Assembly: GCA_963738615.1 (NCBI GenBank)
Contig: CAVTXI010000019.1
Location: forward strand, 868,001-932,000
DNA: 64,000 bases
Direction of reading: 5' to 3'
DNA from: CAVTWY01 sp963738615
Lineage (GTDB): Bacteria; Pseudomonadota; Gammaproteobacteria; Burkholderiales; Burkholderiaceae_C
Under the pieces are notes generated by a model, which worked only from the letters and a program-made list of their open reading frames with translations, was not told the DNA's origin and ran no database searches. How positions within the stretch are numbered: position 1 is the stretch's first letter; every line of letters begins with the position of its first letter. The translations under genes and the position numbers were made by a program. Positions 27,052 to 38,689 of this stretch are shown here, piece after piece.

Positions 27052-28932
27052 TCAGGCCAGTTCGCCCTCGATGCGCTGGCGCACCGCCTTCAACTGCGTC
27101 GGCAGGTGATACGCAAGCTGCGCGAACAGTTCGTCATGCAACTTCAATTCTTGCTGCCACGCCGACTTGTCCAGGCCGATGACGCTCGCGAACTGCTCGC
27201 GTGTGAACGCAAGGCCGTTCCAGTGCAGATCTTCGTACGCTGGGCTCGAGCCGAAGGCGTGCGATGTGGCGCCGCCTTTGCCGTCGACGCGCTGCAGAAC
27301 CCACGACAGCACGCGCATGTTCTCGCCGTAGCCCGGCCAGACGAACTTGCCGTCGGCGCCCTTGCGGAACCAGTTCACGCAGAAGATGCCCGGCAGCTTC
27401 GCACCCGACGCCTGCAACTTGGTGCCCAGGTCCAGCCAATGCTGGAAGTAGTCGCTCATGTTGTAGCCGGCGAAAGGCAGCATCGCGAAGGGGTCGCGGC
27501 GCACCACGCCTTGCGCGCCGAAGGCGGCGGCGGTGGTCTCGCTGCCCATCGTCGCGGCCATGTACACACCGTCGACCCAGTTGCGCGCCTGCGTAACCAG
27601 TGGCACGGTCGTCGAGCGGCGGCCGCCGAAGATGAATGCGTCGATCGCCACACCTTTCGGGTCGTCCCACGCGGAATCGAGTGCCGGGTTGTTCGTGGCT
27701 GCGACGGTGAAGCGCGCGTTGGGGTGCGCGGCAGGTTTTAGCTTGCCGTTTTCGCCCTTGGCCTTGGCGATCTCGGGCGTCCATTCGTTGCCCTGCCAGT
27801 CGATCAGGTGCTTCGGCAATTCGTCGGTCATGCCTTCCCACCACACGTCACCGTTGTCGGTGAGCGCGACGTTGGTGAAGATCACATCGCGGGTCAGCGA
27901 CGCCATGCAGTTGGGGTTGGTCAGCGTGTTGGTGCCCGGTGCCACGCCGAAGTAGCCAGCCTCGGGGTTGATCGCGTACAGGCGGCCATCGCTGCCGGGT
28001 TTGATCCACGCGATGTCGTCGCCGATGGTCGTGACCTTCCAGCCGTCAAAACCCTTGGGCGGGATCAGCATCGCGAAGTTGGTCTTGCCGCAGGCGCTGG
28101 GGAACGCGGCGGCGATGTGGCGCTTCTGGCCTTCGGGCGACGTCACGCCAAGAATCAGCATGTGCTCGGCCAACCAACCTTGCTCGCGGCCCATGTTCGA
28201 CGCGATGCGCAGCGCGAAGCACTTCTTGCCCAGCAGCGCGTTGCCGCCGTAGCCCGAGCCGTAGCTCCAGATCTCACGTGTCGAGGGGTAATGGACGATG
28301 TACTTCGTCTTGGCGTTGCACGGCCAGGCGGTGTCTTTCTGGCCCGGCTCGAGCGGCGCGCCGATGGAGTGCACCGCGGGCACGAAGTCGCCGTCGGCGC
28401 CCAACACGTCGAGCACCGGCTTGCCCATGCGCGTCATCAACTTCATGTTGACGACCACGTAGGGGCTGTCGGACAACTCGACGCCGATGTGCGCGATCGG
28501 CGAGCCCAGCGGGCCCATCGAGAACGGAATCACGTACATCGTGCGCCCGCGCATGCAGCCTTTGAACAGTGCCTTGTCGCCGGTCTGCAGCAGCGTGCGC
28601 ATCTCGTCGGGCGCCATCCAGTTGTTGGTCGGGCCGGCGTCGTCCTTCTTCTCGCTGCAAATGAAGGTGCGGTCTTCGACACGTGCAACGTCGCTGGGGT
28701 CGGTCCATGCAAGGAAGCTGTTCGGCCGTTTGGCCGCGTTCAGCCGCTTGAACGACCCGGCGTCGACCAGTTGCTGGCACAACCGGTCGTACTCGACCTG
28801 CGAGCCGTCGCACCAGACCACGTCCTTCGCTTCGGTCAGTGCGGCGATGTTCGCAACCCAGTCGATCAGTCGCGCGTGGCGCACATGACCGGGGACGTTC
28901 AGGCGAATGCCTTCCATCACGGGATGGTTCAT
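27052..28932 (-). CDS. pckG: Phosphoenolpyruvate carboxykinase, GTP type
   Basis: Encodes 626 residues from MNHPVMEG at 28932. The long upstream extension of the frame to 29190 is not family-like. GTP-type motifs are present: the PEPCK kinase P-loop FPSACGKTN, the earlier SYGSGYGGNALLGKK and the downstream GFGGRRSTTVP-type loop (IFGGRRSTTVP). The enzyme converts oxaloacetate plus GTP to PEP, CO2 and GDP at the entry to gluconeogenesis. Monocistronic. Confidence 0.96.
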   Translation of the reverse strand: MNHPVMEGIRLNVPGHVRHARLIDWVANIAALTEAKDVVWCDGSQVEYDRLCQQLVDAGSFKRLNAAKRPNSFLAWTDPSDVARVEDRTFICSEKKDDAGPTNNWMAPDEMRTLLQTGDKALFKGCMRGRTMYVIPFSMGPLGSPIAHIGVELSDSPYVVVNMKLMTRMGKPVLDVLGADGDFVPAVHSIGAPLEPGQKDTAWPCNAKTKYIVHYPSTREIWSYGSGYGGNALLGKKCFALRIASNMGREQGWLAEHMLILGVTSPEGQKRHIAAAFPSACGKTNFAMLIPPKGFDGWKVTTIGDDIAWIKPGSDGRLYAINPEAGYFGVAPGTNTLTNPNCMASLTRDVIFTNVALTDNGDVWWEGMTDELPKHLIDWQGNEWTPEIAKAKGENGKLKPAAHPNARFTVAATNNPALDSAWDDPKGVAIDAFIFGGRRSTTVPLVTQARNWVDGVYMAATMGSETTAAAFGAQGVVRRDPFAMLPFAGYNMSDYFQHWLDLGTKLQASGAKLPGIFCVNWFRKGADGKFVWPGYGENMRVLSWVLQRVDGKGGATSHAFGSSPAYEDLHWNGLAFTREQFASVIGLDKSAWQQELKLHDELFAQLAYHLPTQLKAVRQRIEGELA

Positions 28933-29298
28933 GGGGGTAGTCTCCGAGGCTATTGAAAGATTCGGGGTGCGATCGAGCAGGGCGTCAGGTTCGAGGCGGG
29001 CGGCGTAGGCCGGCGGCAGGTCGAAGGCGGGCGTGGCTCGATGGCGTGGCGCGCGGTGGTTGGGCGGACTCGAAAGTGGACCCGGTCTTGCGCAGCGTGT
29101 TGTGGTTCGACACCAGTGAAATTGTGGGCCAGTGTAGCCACCGGGCCCCCTCCCGAAAGCGGGGAAATCGTCGGCACAAACGCACAGCAAACGTCATGGA
29201 GCGTCAGCTGTGCGCACGTCACGCGGATGCGCGAAACGGTTTGGTTCGCGAGCGACGTGCGTCGCGCGGGCAACAGCAGCAACTACAGTGCTTGCTCC
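28933..29298. other. Divergent intergenic region between pckG and rlmJ
   Basis: This 366-bp spacer must hold promoters for both genes. The leader is AT-poor, and I could not identify convincing -35/-10 hexamers or an operator. Confidence 0.4.
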
Positions 29299-30203
29299 AT
29301 GCTCTGCCTATCGCCACGCCTTCCATGCCGGCAACCACGGCGACGTGCTCAAGCACGTCGTTTACGTGGCGGCGCTTCGTTACCTGACCAGCAAGGCCAC
29401 GCCGCTGGCAGTCCTCGACACGCACGCGGGCGCGGGCGGCTACGCGCTCGACGGCCGCTACGCCGTGCGCACCGGCGAGGCCAGCGAAGGCATCGGCGCC
29501 CTATGGCCCATGGTTGATGACCCCGCGCTCGACCCGCTGCTTCGTGACTATCTCGACATCGTCCGCAGCTTCAACCCGCAGGGCCGACTCGAGCAGTACC
29601 CGGGCTCGCCCGCGATCGCCCTCGAGCTGCTGCGGCGTGGCGACCACCTTTCGCTGTACGAGCGCCACACGACCGACGAGCGCTTGCTCCGCGCTTTCGT
29701 GGCCGCTCAAACCGCCGGCCCGAGGTCGCGCGTGCACCTGGGCGACGGCTTCGAAGCACCCATGCGCGAACTGCCCCCGCCTGCGCGGCGCGCGTTGGTC
29801 TTGATCGACCCGTCATACGAACTCGCGGTTGACTACACGCGCACGCTCGCGGCGCTTCGCGAATGCCTGGCCCGCTTACCCACCGCGACGGTGATCGTCT
29901 GGTACCCCCACGTGCAGACCGTCGCGGCGCGCCAGCTGCCGCGCCGCCTGCTGGCGTCGGCCGTCGATGCACCGAAGGGTTGGCTGCACGCCAGCCTGAC
30001 CGTCGCACGCGGCCGGCCCTGGCGGCTTCGGCCTGGGCGGCAGCGGTGTCGTGGTTCTGAATCCTCCCTTCGAACTCGGCCGCCAGCTTCGCGCGGTGCT
30101 GCCCGTGCTGGCCGAACGGCTCGGCCGCACACCCGAAGCCGGTTTCAAGGTCGACGAAGGCCAGGCAAAAGCGCCACGAGGGCCACGAGAGCAAGCCCGA
30201 TGA
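29299..30203 (+). CDS. rlmJ: 23S rRNA A2030 N6-methyltransferase RlmJ (frameshifted)
   Basis: The family N-terminus YRHAFHAGNHGDVLKH is clear. The ATG at 29299 is one base out of frame with it (extra T near 29305). The SAM motif LDTHAGAGGY and the catalytic DPSYE (Asp-Pro-Pro/Ser-Tyr) are intact. A second frame break near 30015 separates them from the C-terminal GLGGSGVVVLNPPFELG. RlmJ methylates A2030 of 23S rRNA. The stop overlaps the start of the next gene (ATGA). Both breaks look like indel errors. Confidence 0.85.
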
Positions 30204-30877
30204 CGATGATGCGGCGTGCGACATGGGTCCGTGTGCTGCCGTTCGCGCTCTTCATCGCGCTGCTGGCGGCGCGCGGTTACGCGCAGGCCTGGCTGCCCAC
30301 CGGCTGGGACGATCGCTGGCTCTACGCCGTGCAGACGTCACTGGTCGCCGCGGTCCTGATCGTCTTTCGGCGTGACTACGGCGAACTGGTGCGCCAACTC
30401 GCGCCCAGCACCCGTCAGGCGCTGCTCGCGGTGGCAGTCGGCCTGATCGTCTTCGCGTTGTGGATCACGCTCGACTCACCGTGGATGGTGCTGGGGCAGG
30501 CAACGGCGAGCTTCGTTCCGGTCGACGCACAGGGCCAGATCGACTGGCCCCTCGTCGCCTTTCGCGTGGCCGGTGCAGCGCTCGTGGTGCCGGTGATGGA
30601 AGAACTCTTCTGGCGCTCGTTCCTGATGCGCTGGGTCGACGACGCGCAGTTCGAACGCGTGGCCCCCGGCTCGGTCAGCGCAAAGGCCATCATCGTGTCG
30701 ACGTTCCTCTTCGTGCTGGCCCACACCCAGTGGCTGGCGGCAGCCATCGCGGGGCTGGCCTATGCATGGATCTACAAAAGCACCGGCCGCCTGTGGCCCG
30801 CGATCGTCGCGCATGCCGTCACCAATGCAGCGCTGGCGGCGTGGGTGCTGGCGACGGGGCAGTGGCAGTTTTGGTAG
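30200..30877 (+). CDS. CAAX prenyl protease-related membrane protein (CPBP/Abi family)
   Basis: Encodes 225 residues with about six hydrophobic segments. The CPBP motifs are EELFWRSFLMRW (Glu-Glu-x3-Arg), FVLAHTQW (Phe-x3-His) and the late VAHAVTNA (His). These Glu/His residues form the intramembrane metalloprotease site. The sequence most resembles the CAAX-protease-related proteins often linked with exosortase/PEP-CTERM loci, but no exosortase is present here. Translationally coupled to rlmJ. It abuts a convergent gene at its stop. Confidence 0.85.
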   Translation: MTMMRRATWVRVLPFALFIALLAARGYAQAWLPTGWDDRWLYAVQTSLVAAVLIVFRRDYGELVRQLAPSTRQALLAVAVGLIVFALWITLDSPWMVLGQATASFVPVDAQGQIDWPLVAFRVAGAALVVPVMEELFWRSFLMRWVDDAQFERVAPGSVSAKAIIVSTFLFVLAHTQWLAAAIAGLAYAWIYKSTGRLWPAIVAHAVTNAALAAWVLATGQWQFW

Positions 30878-31369
30878 TCAGACCCGGCGCCAGCGCGCAA
30901 CCAGGCGCTGCACGCGCCGCTTCGCAACCCGGCCCGCGCGCCACGGCCATGACGCGCGTACGCGCTCGAAGATGGCCTTCTTCCACACTGACCACCGGCC
31001 GTAAATCGTCGCGAACCACTCGAGCGTCATCAGGCTCGGGCGCGTCAGCACGAAGAGGCGTGCGACGAGTGCGGTGCCGATGATCTTTGCCGCCACGATC
31101 ACGGCGCCGCCGGCGAGCACGTGGCCGCTTGCGATCCATGTCAGCGCGAGGAGCTTGACGGGCAGCAGCGCCAGCGCGGGCAAGGCGAATACGGTCAGCG
31201 CGGCATAAGGTGGCAGCGCGCGGATGCGGCGTTCGAGCCATGCCACCAGCGGTAGACGGCCCAGCCACGCGACGGCGCGCTGCAAGGGTTCCCAGCCCCA
31301 TTCTTCGAACAGGATGACCAGCGCCAGAAGCGCGCTGACCACGCCGCGGATGAAGGGCATCACGATCAA
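30878..31369 (-). CDS. Conserved membrane protein, unknown function
   Basis: Encodes 163 residues. The N-terminal helix (VVSALLALVILFEEWGW) and a second hydrophobic block (ALTVFALPALALLPVKLLAL, then a third ASGHVLAGGAVIVAAKIIGT) precede a strongly basic tail (RAGRVAKRRVQRLVARWRRV). It is an inner-membrane protein of unknown role. It begins 9 bp after tgt ends on the same strand, so it is probably the distal gene of the queA-tgt unit. Confidence 0.65.
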   Translation of the reverse strand: MIVMPFIRGVVSALLALVILFEEWGWEPLQRAVAWLGRLPLVAWLERRIRALPPYAALTVFALPALALLPVKLLALTWIASGHVLAGGAVIVAAKIIGTALVARLFVLTRPSLMTLEWFATIYGRWSVWKKAIFERVRASWPWRAGRVAKRRVQRLVARWRRV

Positions 31370-31377
31370 TCAGTCAA

Positions 31378-32564
<1,187 letters not shown>

Positions 32565-32711
32565 CGGCGCATTATCTCGAGGCCTTTCAAGCCTCAAGCG
32601 TTTCATATTCGTGGCATCGAATCTGAAGCCAAGAAGTGTGGCCCTGGGCGACTTCGGAAATCCAGCGCCACTGAAAGCGGACCCGTGGCATCAAGAGCCC
32701 GCTCCACTTAC

Positions 32712-33002
32712 TTACTTCCTCGTCCCAAAGATATAGCCAATTATGCCGCCGGCTAGAGTATTCATTGCCGGAAATACAACGGAGAAAATGTCTTTGCCTA
32801 CTCCTGCGGGTGATGAATAGTACATTATAATAATTAACACGATTAAAGCAAGAAGCCCTGCGAACGTGGCAGCAGCGAAGCGGATCTTCGTTGTCTCTAG
32901 CTCATCGGCTGCCGGCACCTTGATCACAACGACTGCACTCACGACCACGACGATAACTACAAAGGCCAGGGCCCCGATCAGCAAATATGTGTTTGTGTCC
33001 AT
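32712..33002 (-). CDS. Small two-helix membrane protein in a low-GC insert
   Basis: Encodes 96 residues. ATG 33002 has an excellent ribosome binding site (AAAGGAG, 7-nt spacing). One N-terminal helix (LLIGALAFVVIVVVVSAVVV), a short polar segment (PAADELETTKIR) and a second helix (LLALIVLIIIMYY) lead to the Gly-rich tail AGGIIGYIFGTRK. Base composition is visibly lower in GC than the flanking queA and tgt, suggesting acquisition. No named family is recognised. Holin-like or membrane-effector proteins have this size, but that is speculation. Confidence 0.7.
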   Translation of the reverse strand: MDTNTYLLIGALAFVVIVVVVSAVVVIKVPAADELETTKIRFAAATFAGLLALIVLIIIMYYSSPAGVGKDIFSVVFPAMNTLAGGIIGYIFGTRK

Positions 33003-33132
33003 ATATTTACTCCTTTGGTGGCTGGCCAGCCCTCGGCTGGCCCAGTGAATGATATCGCAGTGCCACTTCCCACGGAGCGTGTGCGCAAAGCTGGCGCGAC
33101 ACCTATAGCCGATCTCTCACATCAGATCTCTT

Positions 33133-34212
33133 TTATCTCTTTTGGAGCCACATCGCATCGCCGTAGCTGAAGAACCGATACCGCCGCTCGATCGCATGCC
33201 GATAAAGCGCACGGACGCGGTCCGTGCCGGCGAAGCGCCGACACCAGCATCAGCAGCGTGCTCTTCGGCAGGTGGAAGTTGGTCAGCAGGCGGTCGACGA
33301 CACGGAAGTCGTAGCCCGGCGTGATGAAGATGTCGGTGTCGCCGTGCATCGCGCGCAGTTCGCCTGATCGCGCGGCTGACTCGAGCGCGCGCACGGTGGT
33401 GGTGCCGATGGCGACGACGCGGCCGCCGTTGCGCCTGTGTTGCGTGCACGGCGTCGACGGTCGGCTGCGGGACTTCGAACCACTCCTGATGCATGCGGTG
33501 ATCGGCGATGCGTTCGACGCGCACCGGCTGGAAGGTGCCGGCGCCGACGTGCAGCGTGACGCTGGCGCGCTGCACACCGCGTGCGTCGATCTGCGCCAGC
33601 AGCGCTTCGTCCAGATGCAGCGCCGCGGTCGGTGCCGCCACGGCGCCGGGCTGGGTGGCGAAGACGGTCTGATAACGGCGTTCGTCGTCGGCCGTGTCGT
33701 CGTGCGTGATGTACGGCGGCAGCGGTACGTGGCCGTGGCGCTGCATCAGCTCGAATGGGTCGGATGGAAACCGCAGGCGCACCAGCGCGTTGTCGGGGCC
33801 GCCGCGGCCCATCACCTGCGCGTCGAAGGCGTCGGCCAGGCGCAGCACCTGGCCTTCACGCGGTGACTTGCTGGCGCGCAGGTGGGCCAGTACCTCGTGG
33901 TCGTCGACACCTGCGTCGGGCAGCACGCGTTCGACCAGCACCTCGACCGCACCGCCGGTCGCTTTGCGTCCGAAAAACCGCGCCTTGACCACGCGTGTGT
34001 TGTTGACCACCAGCAGGTCGCCGGGCGCAAGCAACGCGGGCAGGTCGGCCACCGTGCGGTCAACGGGCGTCGAACCGGTGCCATCCAGCAGGCGCGACGC
34101 ACTGCGCTGTGCCAGCGGGTACTGCGCGATCAGCTCGGGCGGCAGGTCGAAGTCGAAGTCGGCGAGCGTGAGTTCGCTCGGCGAAGGTTCGGGATTCGGT
34201 CGGCGGCGTCAT
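33133..34212 (-). CDS. queA: S-adenosylmethionine:tRNA ribosyltransferase-isomerase QueA (frameshifted)
   Basis: Homology runs DFDLPPELIAQYPLAQRSASR, LLVVNNTRVVKARF, HVPLPPYI, HVGAGTFQPVR, GTTTVRALES, PGYDFRVVDRLLTNFHLPKS and finally RFFSYGDAMWLQKR. Joining them requires frame changes near 34190, 33435 and 33250. QueA builds epoxyqueuosine on tRNA after Tgt. The two genes are co-directional, separated by the low-GC insert. All conserved blocks are present, so sequence errors are the most likely cause of the breaks. Confidence 0.9.
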
Positions 34213-34290
34213 GGTGGTGCAGGGGCGGTTGATTGTCGGGTCGCGTTGTTGGTTGGGCTACCAGTCGACACGATTGCAGAATCACCCGCC

Positions 34291-36404
34291 ATGCCCCGGC
34301 CGAAGAAGAAGCTCGACGACGACGCGCCACAGCGCGATCACCCCCGCCGAGCGCGCGATGCAGCGCCTGGGCCTCGTGCGCGACATCGACTTCGCGTTGC
34401 ACCTGCCGCTGCGCTACGAAGACGAAACCCGCGTCACGGCGCTGGCCGATGCACGCGAAGGCGAGGTGGTGCAGGTGGAAGTGACCGTGCAGCGGTGCGA
34501 TGTGGGGTTTCGGCCGCGGCGCCAGCTTGTGGTGCACGCGCGCGACAACCACAACGATGCGCTGACGCTGCGCTTCCTGAACTTCTACCCTTCGCAGCAG
34601 AAGCAACTGGCCGCGGGCGCGCACGTGCGCGTGCGCGGCGAACTGCGCGGCGGCTTCTTCGGGCGCGAGATGGTGCACCCCACGGTGCGCGCTGCCAGCG
34701 CGCCGCTGCCCATCGCGTTGACGCCCGTGTACCCCGCCACTGCGCAGTTGTCGCAGCCGGTGCTGCGCCGTGCGGTCGATGACGCGCTGGGGCGCGCACC
34801 GCTGCACGAACTGTTGCCCGACGGCACGGTGCCCGCCGCGCTGCCCACGCTGCGCGCAGCGCTGCACGCGCTGCATCACCCCGCGCCCGATGCGTCGGTC
34901 GTGGCGCTGCAAGACCACGAACACCCGGCCTGGCAGCGCCTGAAGTTCGACGAACTTCTGGCGCAGCAGCTCAGCCAGCTCGAAGCGCGCCGCAAACGCG
35001 CCGGCCTGCGCGCGCCTGCGCTTGGCGCGTGGCGACGCTCTATGCGCGCCTGCTCGCGGTGCTGCCTTTCGCGCTGACCGCCGCGCAGACCCGCGTCGTC
35101 GACGAGATCGCGCTCGCGCTCGCACGCAACGACGCCGATGCACCGCCTGCTTCAAGGCGACGTGGGTTCGGGCAAGACCGTGGTGGCGGCGCTGGCGGCG
35201 TGCATCGCGATCGACAGCGGTTGGCAGTGCGCGCTGATGGCGCCCACCGAAATCCTGGCCGAGCAGCACTTCCGCAAGCTCGTCGAATGGCTCGAGCCGC
35301 TGGGCCTGGGCATCGCGTGGCTGGCCGGCAGCCGCAAGGGCCGCGGGCGCACGCGCATGCTCGAGATGGTGGTGTCGGGCGACGCGCAACTCGTCGTCGG
35401 CACGCATGCGGTGATCCAGGACGACGTGCGCTTCAAACGCCTGGGCCTGGCGATCGTCGACGAGCAGCACCGCTTCGGCGTGGCGCAGCGGCTGGCGTTG
35501 CGCGCGAAGCTCGAGTCACTCGACGCACTCGAGTCTGCCGAGTCGAGCGATGCGATGCGCTGATGTCGGCCAGCCCACACTCGAACCCCACCTGCTGATG
35601 ATGAGCGCCACGCCCATCCCACGCACGCTCGCGATGACCTACTTCGCCGACCTCGACCTGTCGACGATCGACGAGTTGCCGCCGGGGCGCACGCCGGTCG
35701 TCACCAAACTCTTCGCCGACACGCGGCGCGAACAGGTGATCGAACGCATCCGCGACGAGGTGGCGCAGGGGCGGCAGGTGTATTGGGTTTGCCCGCTGGT
35801 CGAAGAAAGCGAAGAGCTGGACCTGCGCGACGCGACGCAAACCCACGCCACGCTGGCCGACGCGTTGCCCGGCCACCGCGTCGGCCTGGTGCATGGCCGC
35901 CTGCCCACCGCCGAGAAGTCGGCGGTGATGACGCTCTTCAAGCAGGGGCAGCTGTCGGTGCTGGTGGCCACCACCGTGATCGAAGTCGGTGTCGACGTGC
36001 CCAACGCCAGCCTGATGGTGATCGAACACGCCGAACGTTTCGGCCTGGCGCAACTACACCAGCTGCGCGGACGCGTGGGCCGCGGCGCGGTCGCCAGCGT
36101 GTGCGTGCTGCTGTATGCGCAGCCGCTGTCCGAAAGCGGCCGCGCGCGGCTGAAGGCGATGGTCGAAACCACCGACGGCTTCGAGATTGCCCGGCGCGAC
36201 CTCGAGATCCGCGGCCCGGGCGAGATTCTCGGCGCGCGTCAAAGCGGCGATGCGCTGCTGCGCTTCGCCGACTTGCAGGAGGACAGCGCGCTGCTTCAGC
36301 AGGCGCGCGCGATCGCGCCGAAGCTGCTCGCGTCGGACCCTGCGGCGTGCGCGGCGCATGTCGATCGTTGGTTGGGCGGGCGCGCCGACTATCTGAAAGC
36401 TTGA
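34291..36404 (+). CDS. recG: ATP-dependent DNA helicase RecG (frameshifted)
   Basis: The wedge domain (LPLRYEDETRVTALADAREG) and helicase motifs are recognisable: I GDVGSGKTVVAA, Ia MAPTEILAEQH, II DEQHRFGV (DExH type), III SATPIPRT, V ATTVIEVGVDVPNA, VI QLRGRVGRG, plus the C-terminal RRDLEIRGPGEILG. Frame breaks are needed near 34335, 35025, 35130 and 35560. RecG remodels stalled forks and branched DNA. The start MPRPKKKL at 34291 resembles short N-termini of relatives. Divergent from queA with about 80 bp between starts. Confidence 0.9.
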
Positions 36405-36426
36405 CCCCGTGTTGAAAGCTTGACGC

Positions 36427-37608
36427 ATGACGACCCCGCTCGAATGCCAGCGCGCCGCCTTCGACCTGCCGCCCGACGAAACCTGGTTGAACAGCGCCTA
36501 CATGGGCCCGCTGCCGCGCGCGGTGCGCAACGCTGGCATCGCCGCGCTCGAGCGGCGGAGCATGCCCAGCCGCATGAGCGCACGCGACTTCTTCGACCCT
36601 GCCGAGAAGGCGCGTGCGTTGTGCGCCGCGCTTGTCAACGCAGGCGCGGAACAGGTCGCCTTCGTTCCCAGCGTCGCCTACGGCATGGGCATCGTGGCGC
36701 GCAACCTTTCGCCGCGCGCGGGGCAGAACGTCGTGATGCTCGGCGACCAGTTCCCCAGCAACGTCTACCCGTGGCGGCGCTGGCCGGGTGTCGATCAGCG
36801 CGTGGTTCGCCCGCCGATGGCGGCGCACACCGATGCCGCACGTCTTCGGGAACGCGCCGTCGCGTGGAATGAAGCGCTTGTCGCCGCGATCGATCGCAAC
36901 ACCGCGCTCGTGGCCGTGGAGCAGGCGCACTGGACCGACGGCACGCTGTTCGACCTCGAGCGCGTCGGCGCGCGCTGCCGCGTGGTGGGTGCGGCCTTCG
37001 TCGTCGACGCGACGCAGACGGTCGGCGCGATGCCCTTCGACTGCGAGCGCATCCGCCCCGACGCACTCGTCGTGCACGCCTACAAGTCGATGCTGTCGAA
37101 CTACGGCCTGGGCTTCGCGGTCTTCGGCGAACGCTTCGCCGACGGCGAACCGCTGGAAGAGCATTGGATGATGCGCGAGGGCAGCGATGACTTCGCGCGC
37201 CTGGTTGACTACGCCGAGCCCTACGCCGCCGGCATGCGGCGCTTCGACACCAACCTGCGCGCCAGCCCTGTGATGATCGACATGCTGGCCGCCGCGTGCC
37301 AGTTGTTGCTGGCGTGGCGGCCCGCGCGCATCCGCGAGTACCTGCTGGGCATTGAAGCGCGACCGCTGGCGCGGCTCGCGCACGAAGGCTTCGGCGTGCT
37401 CGACGCGCCGCTGCGCGCGGCGAATATCTTCGGCGTCGGTTTACCCGAAGGCCTCGAGCCGGAAGGCGTGCGCGCCGCGCTGGCGCAAAGGCGCATCCAC
37501 GTGTCGGTGCGCGGCAGCTCGGTACGCGTGGCGCCGCACGTCTGCAACGACGAGGTCGACCTCGACCGCCTGGCCGACGCGCTGATCGAGATTCGTCGTG
37601 CAGGTTGA
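36427..37608 (+). CDS. Aminotransferase class V, PLP-dependent
   Basis: Encodes 393 residues. The fold-type I PLP signature is DATQTVG (Asp194, binds the pyridine nitrogen) and HAYKSML (Lys220, Schiff base). The N-terminal TWLNSAYMGPLP is typical of class V members related to cysteine desulfurases and kynureninases. No mobile-loop Cys motif of NifS/SufS is obvious, so the substrate is uncertain. It lies 22 bp after recG and about 60 bp before oxyR on the same strand. Confidence 0.85.
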   Translation: MTTPLECQRAAFDLPPDETWLNSAYMGPLPRAVRNAGIAALERRSMPSRMSARDFFDPAEKARALCAALVNAGAEQVAFVPSVAYGMGIVARNLSPRAGQNVVMLGDQFPSNVYPWRRWPGVDQRVVRPPMAAHTDAARLRERAVAWNEALVAAIDRNTALVAVEQAHWTDGTLFDLERVGARCRVVGAAFVVDATQTVGAMPFDCERIRPDALVVHAYKSMLSNYGLGFAVFGERFADGEPLEEHWMMREGSDDFARLVDYAEPYAAGMRRFDTNLRASPVMIDMLAAACQLLLAWRPARIREYLLGIEARPLARLAHEGFGVLDAPLRAANIFGVGLPEGLEPEGVRAALAQRRIHVSVRGSSVRVAPHVCNDEVDLDRLADALIEIRRAG

Positions 37609-37665
37609 TCGCGCTGATCACTTTGGTCGTTTTGATCGCTCGCGGGCCGTCCCACAATCCACCCA

Positions 37666-38586
37666 ATGACCTTGACCGAGCTGCGCTACATCGTCGCCGT
37701 CGCCCGCGAGAAGCACTTCGGCCGCGCCGCCGAAGCCTGCTTCGTCTCGCAGCCCACGCTGTCGGTGGCGATCAAGAAACTCGAGGACGAGCTCGACCTG
37801 AAGATCTTCGAGCGCGGCAGCACCGAGGTGACGGCAACACCGCTGGGCGAACAGATCGTGCGCCAGGCGCAAAGCGTGCTCGAGCAGGCCGCCGCGATCA
37901 AAGAGATTGCCAAGCGCGGCAAAGACCCGCTGAGCGGCCCGCTGACGCTGGGCATCATCTACACCATCGGGCCGTACCTGCTGCCCGATCTGGTGAAGCA
38001 GGCGATCGAACGGTCGCCACAAATGCCGCTCATCCTGCAGGAGAACTTCACCGCGAAGCTGCTCGAGATGCTGCGCACCGGCGAGATCGACTGCGCCATC
38101 ATGGCCGAGCCCTTCCCCGAAACCGGCCTCGCGATCGCGCCGCTGTACGAAGAGCCTTTCAAGATCGCCGTGCCCGCCACGCACCCGCTGGCCAAACGCA
38201 AGTCACTAAGTGCCGAAGAACTCAAGCGCGAGACGATGCTGCTGCTGGGCACAGGCCACTGCTTCCGCGACCACGTGCTGGACGTGTGCCCCGAATACGC
38301 GCACTTCTCGAGCCACGCCGAAGGCATCCGCAAAAGCTTCGAAGGCTCGTCGCTCGAAACCATCAAGCACATGGTCGCGTCGGGCATGGGCGTGACCGTC
38401 GTGCCGCTGCTGTCGGTGCCGGCGCACCCGCAGCCGCACCTGCGCTACCTCGACTTCAAGCCCCCGGTGCCCACGCGCCGCGTGGTGCTGGCATGGCGCA
38501 AGACCTTCACGCGCTATGAAGCCATCGCGGCGCTGCGCAACGCGGTGTATGCGTGTGCGTTGCCTGGGGTGAAGCGGTTGACGTAG
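37666..38586 (+). CDS. oxyR: LysR-type peroxide sensor OxyR
   Basis: Encodes 306 residues. The N-terminal winged helix (MTLTELRYIVAVAREKHFGR, SQPTLSVAIKKLE) is LysR-type. The regulatory domain has TGHCFRDHVLDVC, placing cysteines at positions 199 and 208, exactly those that form the peroxide-induced disulfide in E. coli OxyR. It should activate catalase and peroxidase genes upon H2O2 stress. OxyR next to recG is a recurrent arrangement in betaproteobacteria. Confidence 0.95.
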   Translation: MTLTELRYIVAVAREKHFGRAAEACFVSQPTLSVAIKKLEDELDLKIFERGSTEVTATPLGEQIVRQAQSVLEQAAAIKEIAKRGKDPLSGPLTLGIIYTIGPYLLPDLVKQAIERSPQMPLILQENFTAKLLEMLRTGEIDCAIMAEPFPETGLAIAPLYEEPFKIAVPATHPLAKRKSLSAEELKRETMLLLGTGHCFRDHVLDVCPEYAHFSSHAEGIRKSFEGSSLETIKHMVASGMGVTVVPLLSVPAHPQPHLRYLDFKPPVPTRRVVLAWRKTFTRYEAIAALRNAVYACALPGVKRLT

Positions 38587-38689
38587 TGGATGCAGGCCGA
38601 CTACGCTGCCGGCGCCACCGCGCCAAGGTGATGAGCGTCGATCCCTTCGGTGACTGGGTCTTCATCACAGCTTGGGATTGAAGGATCCG

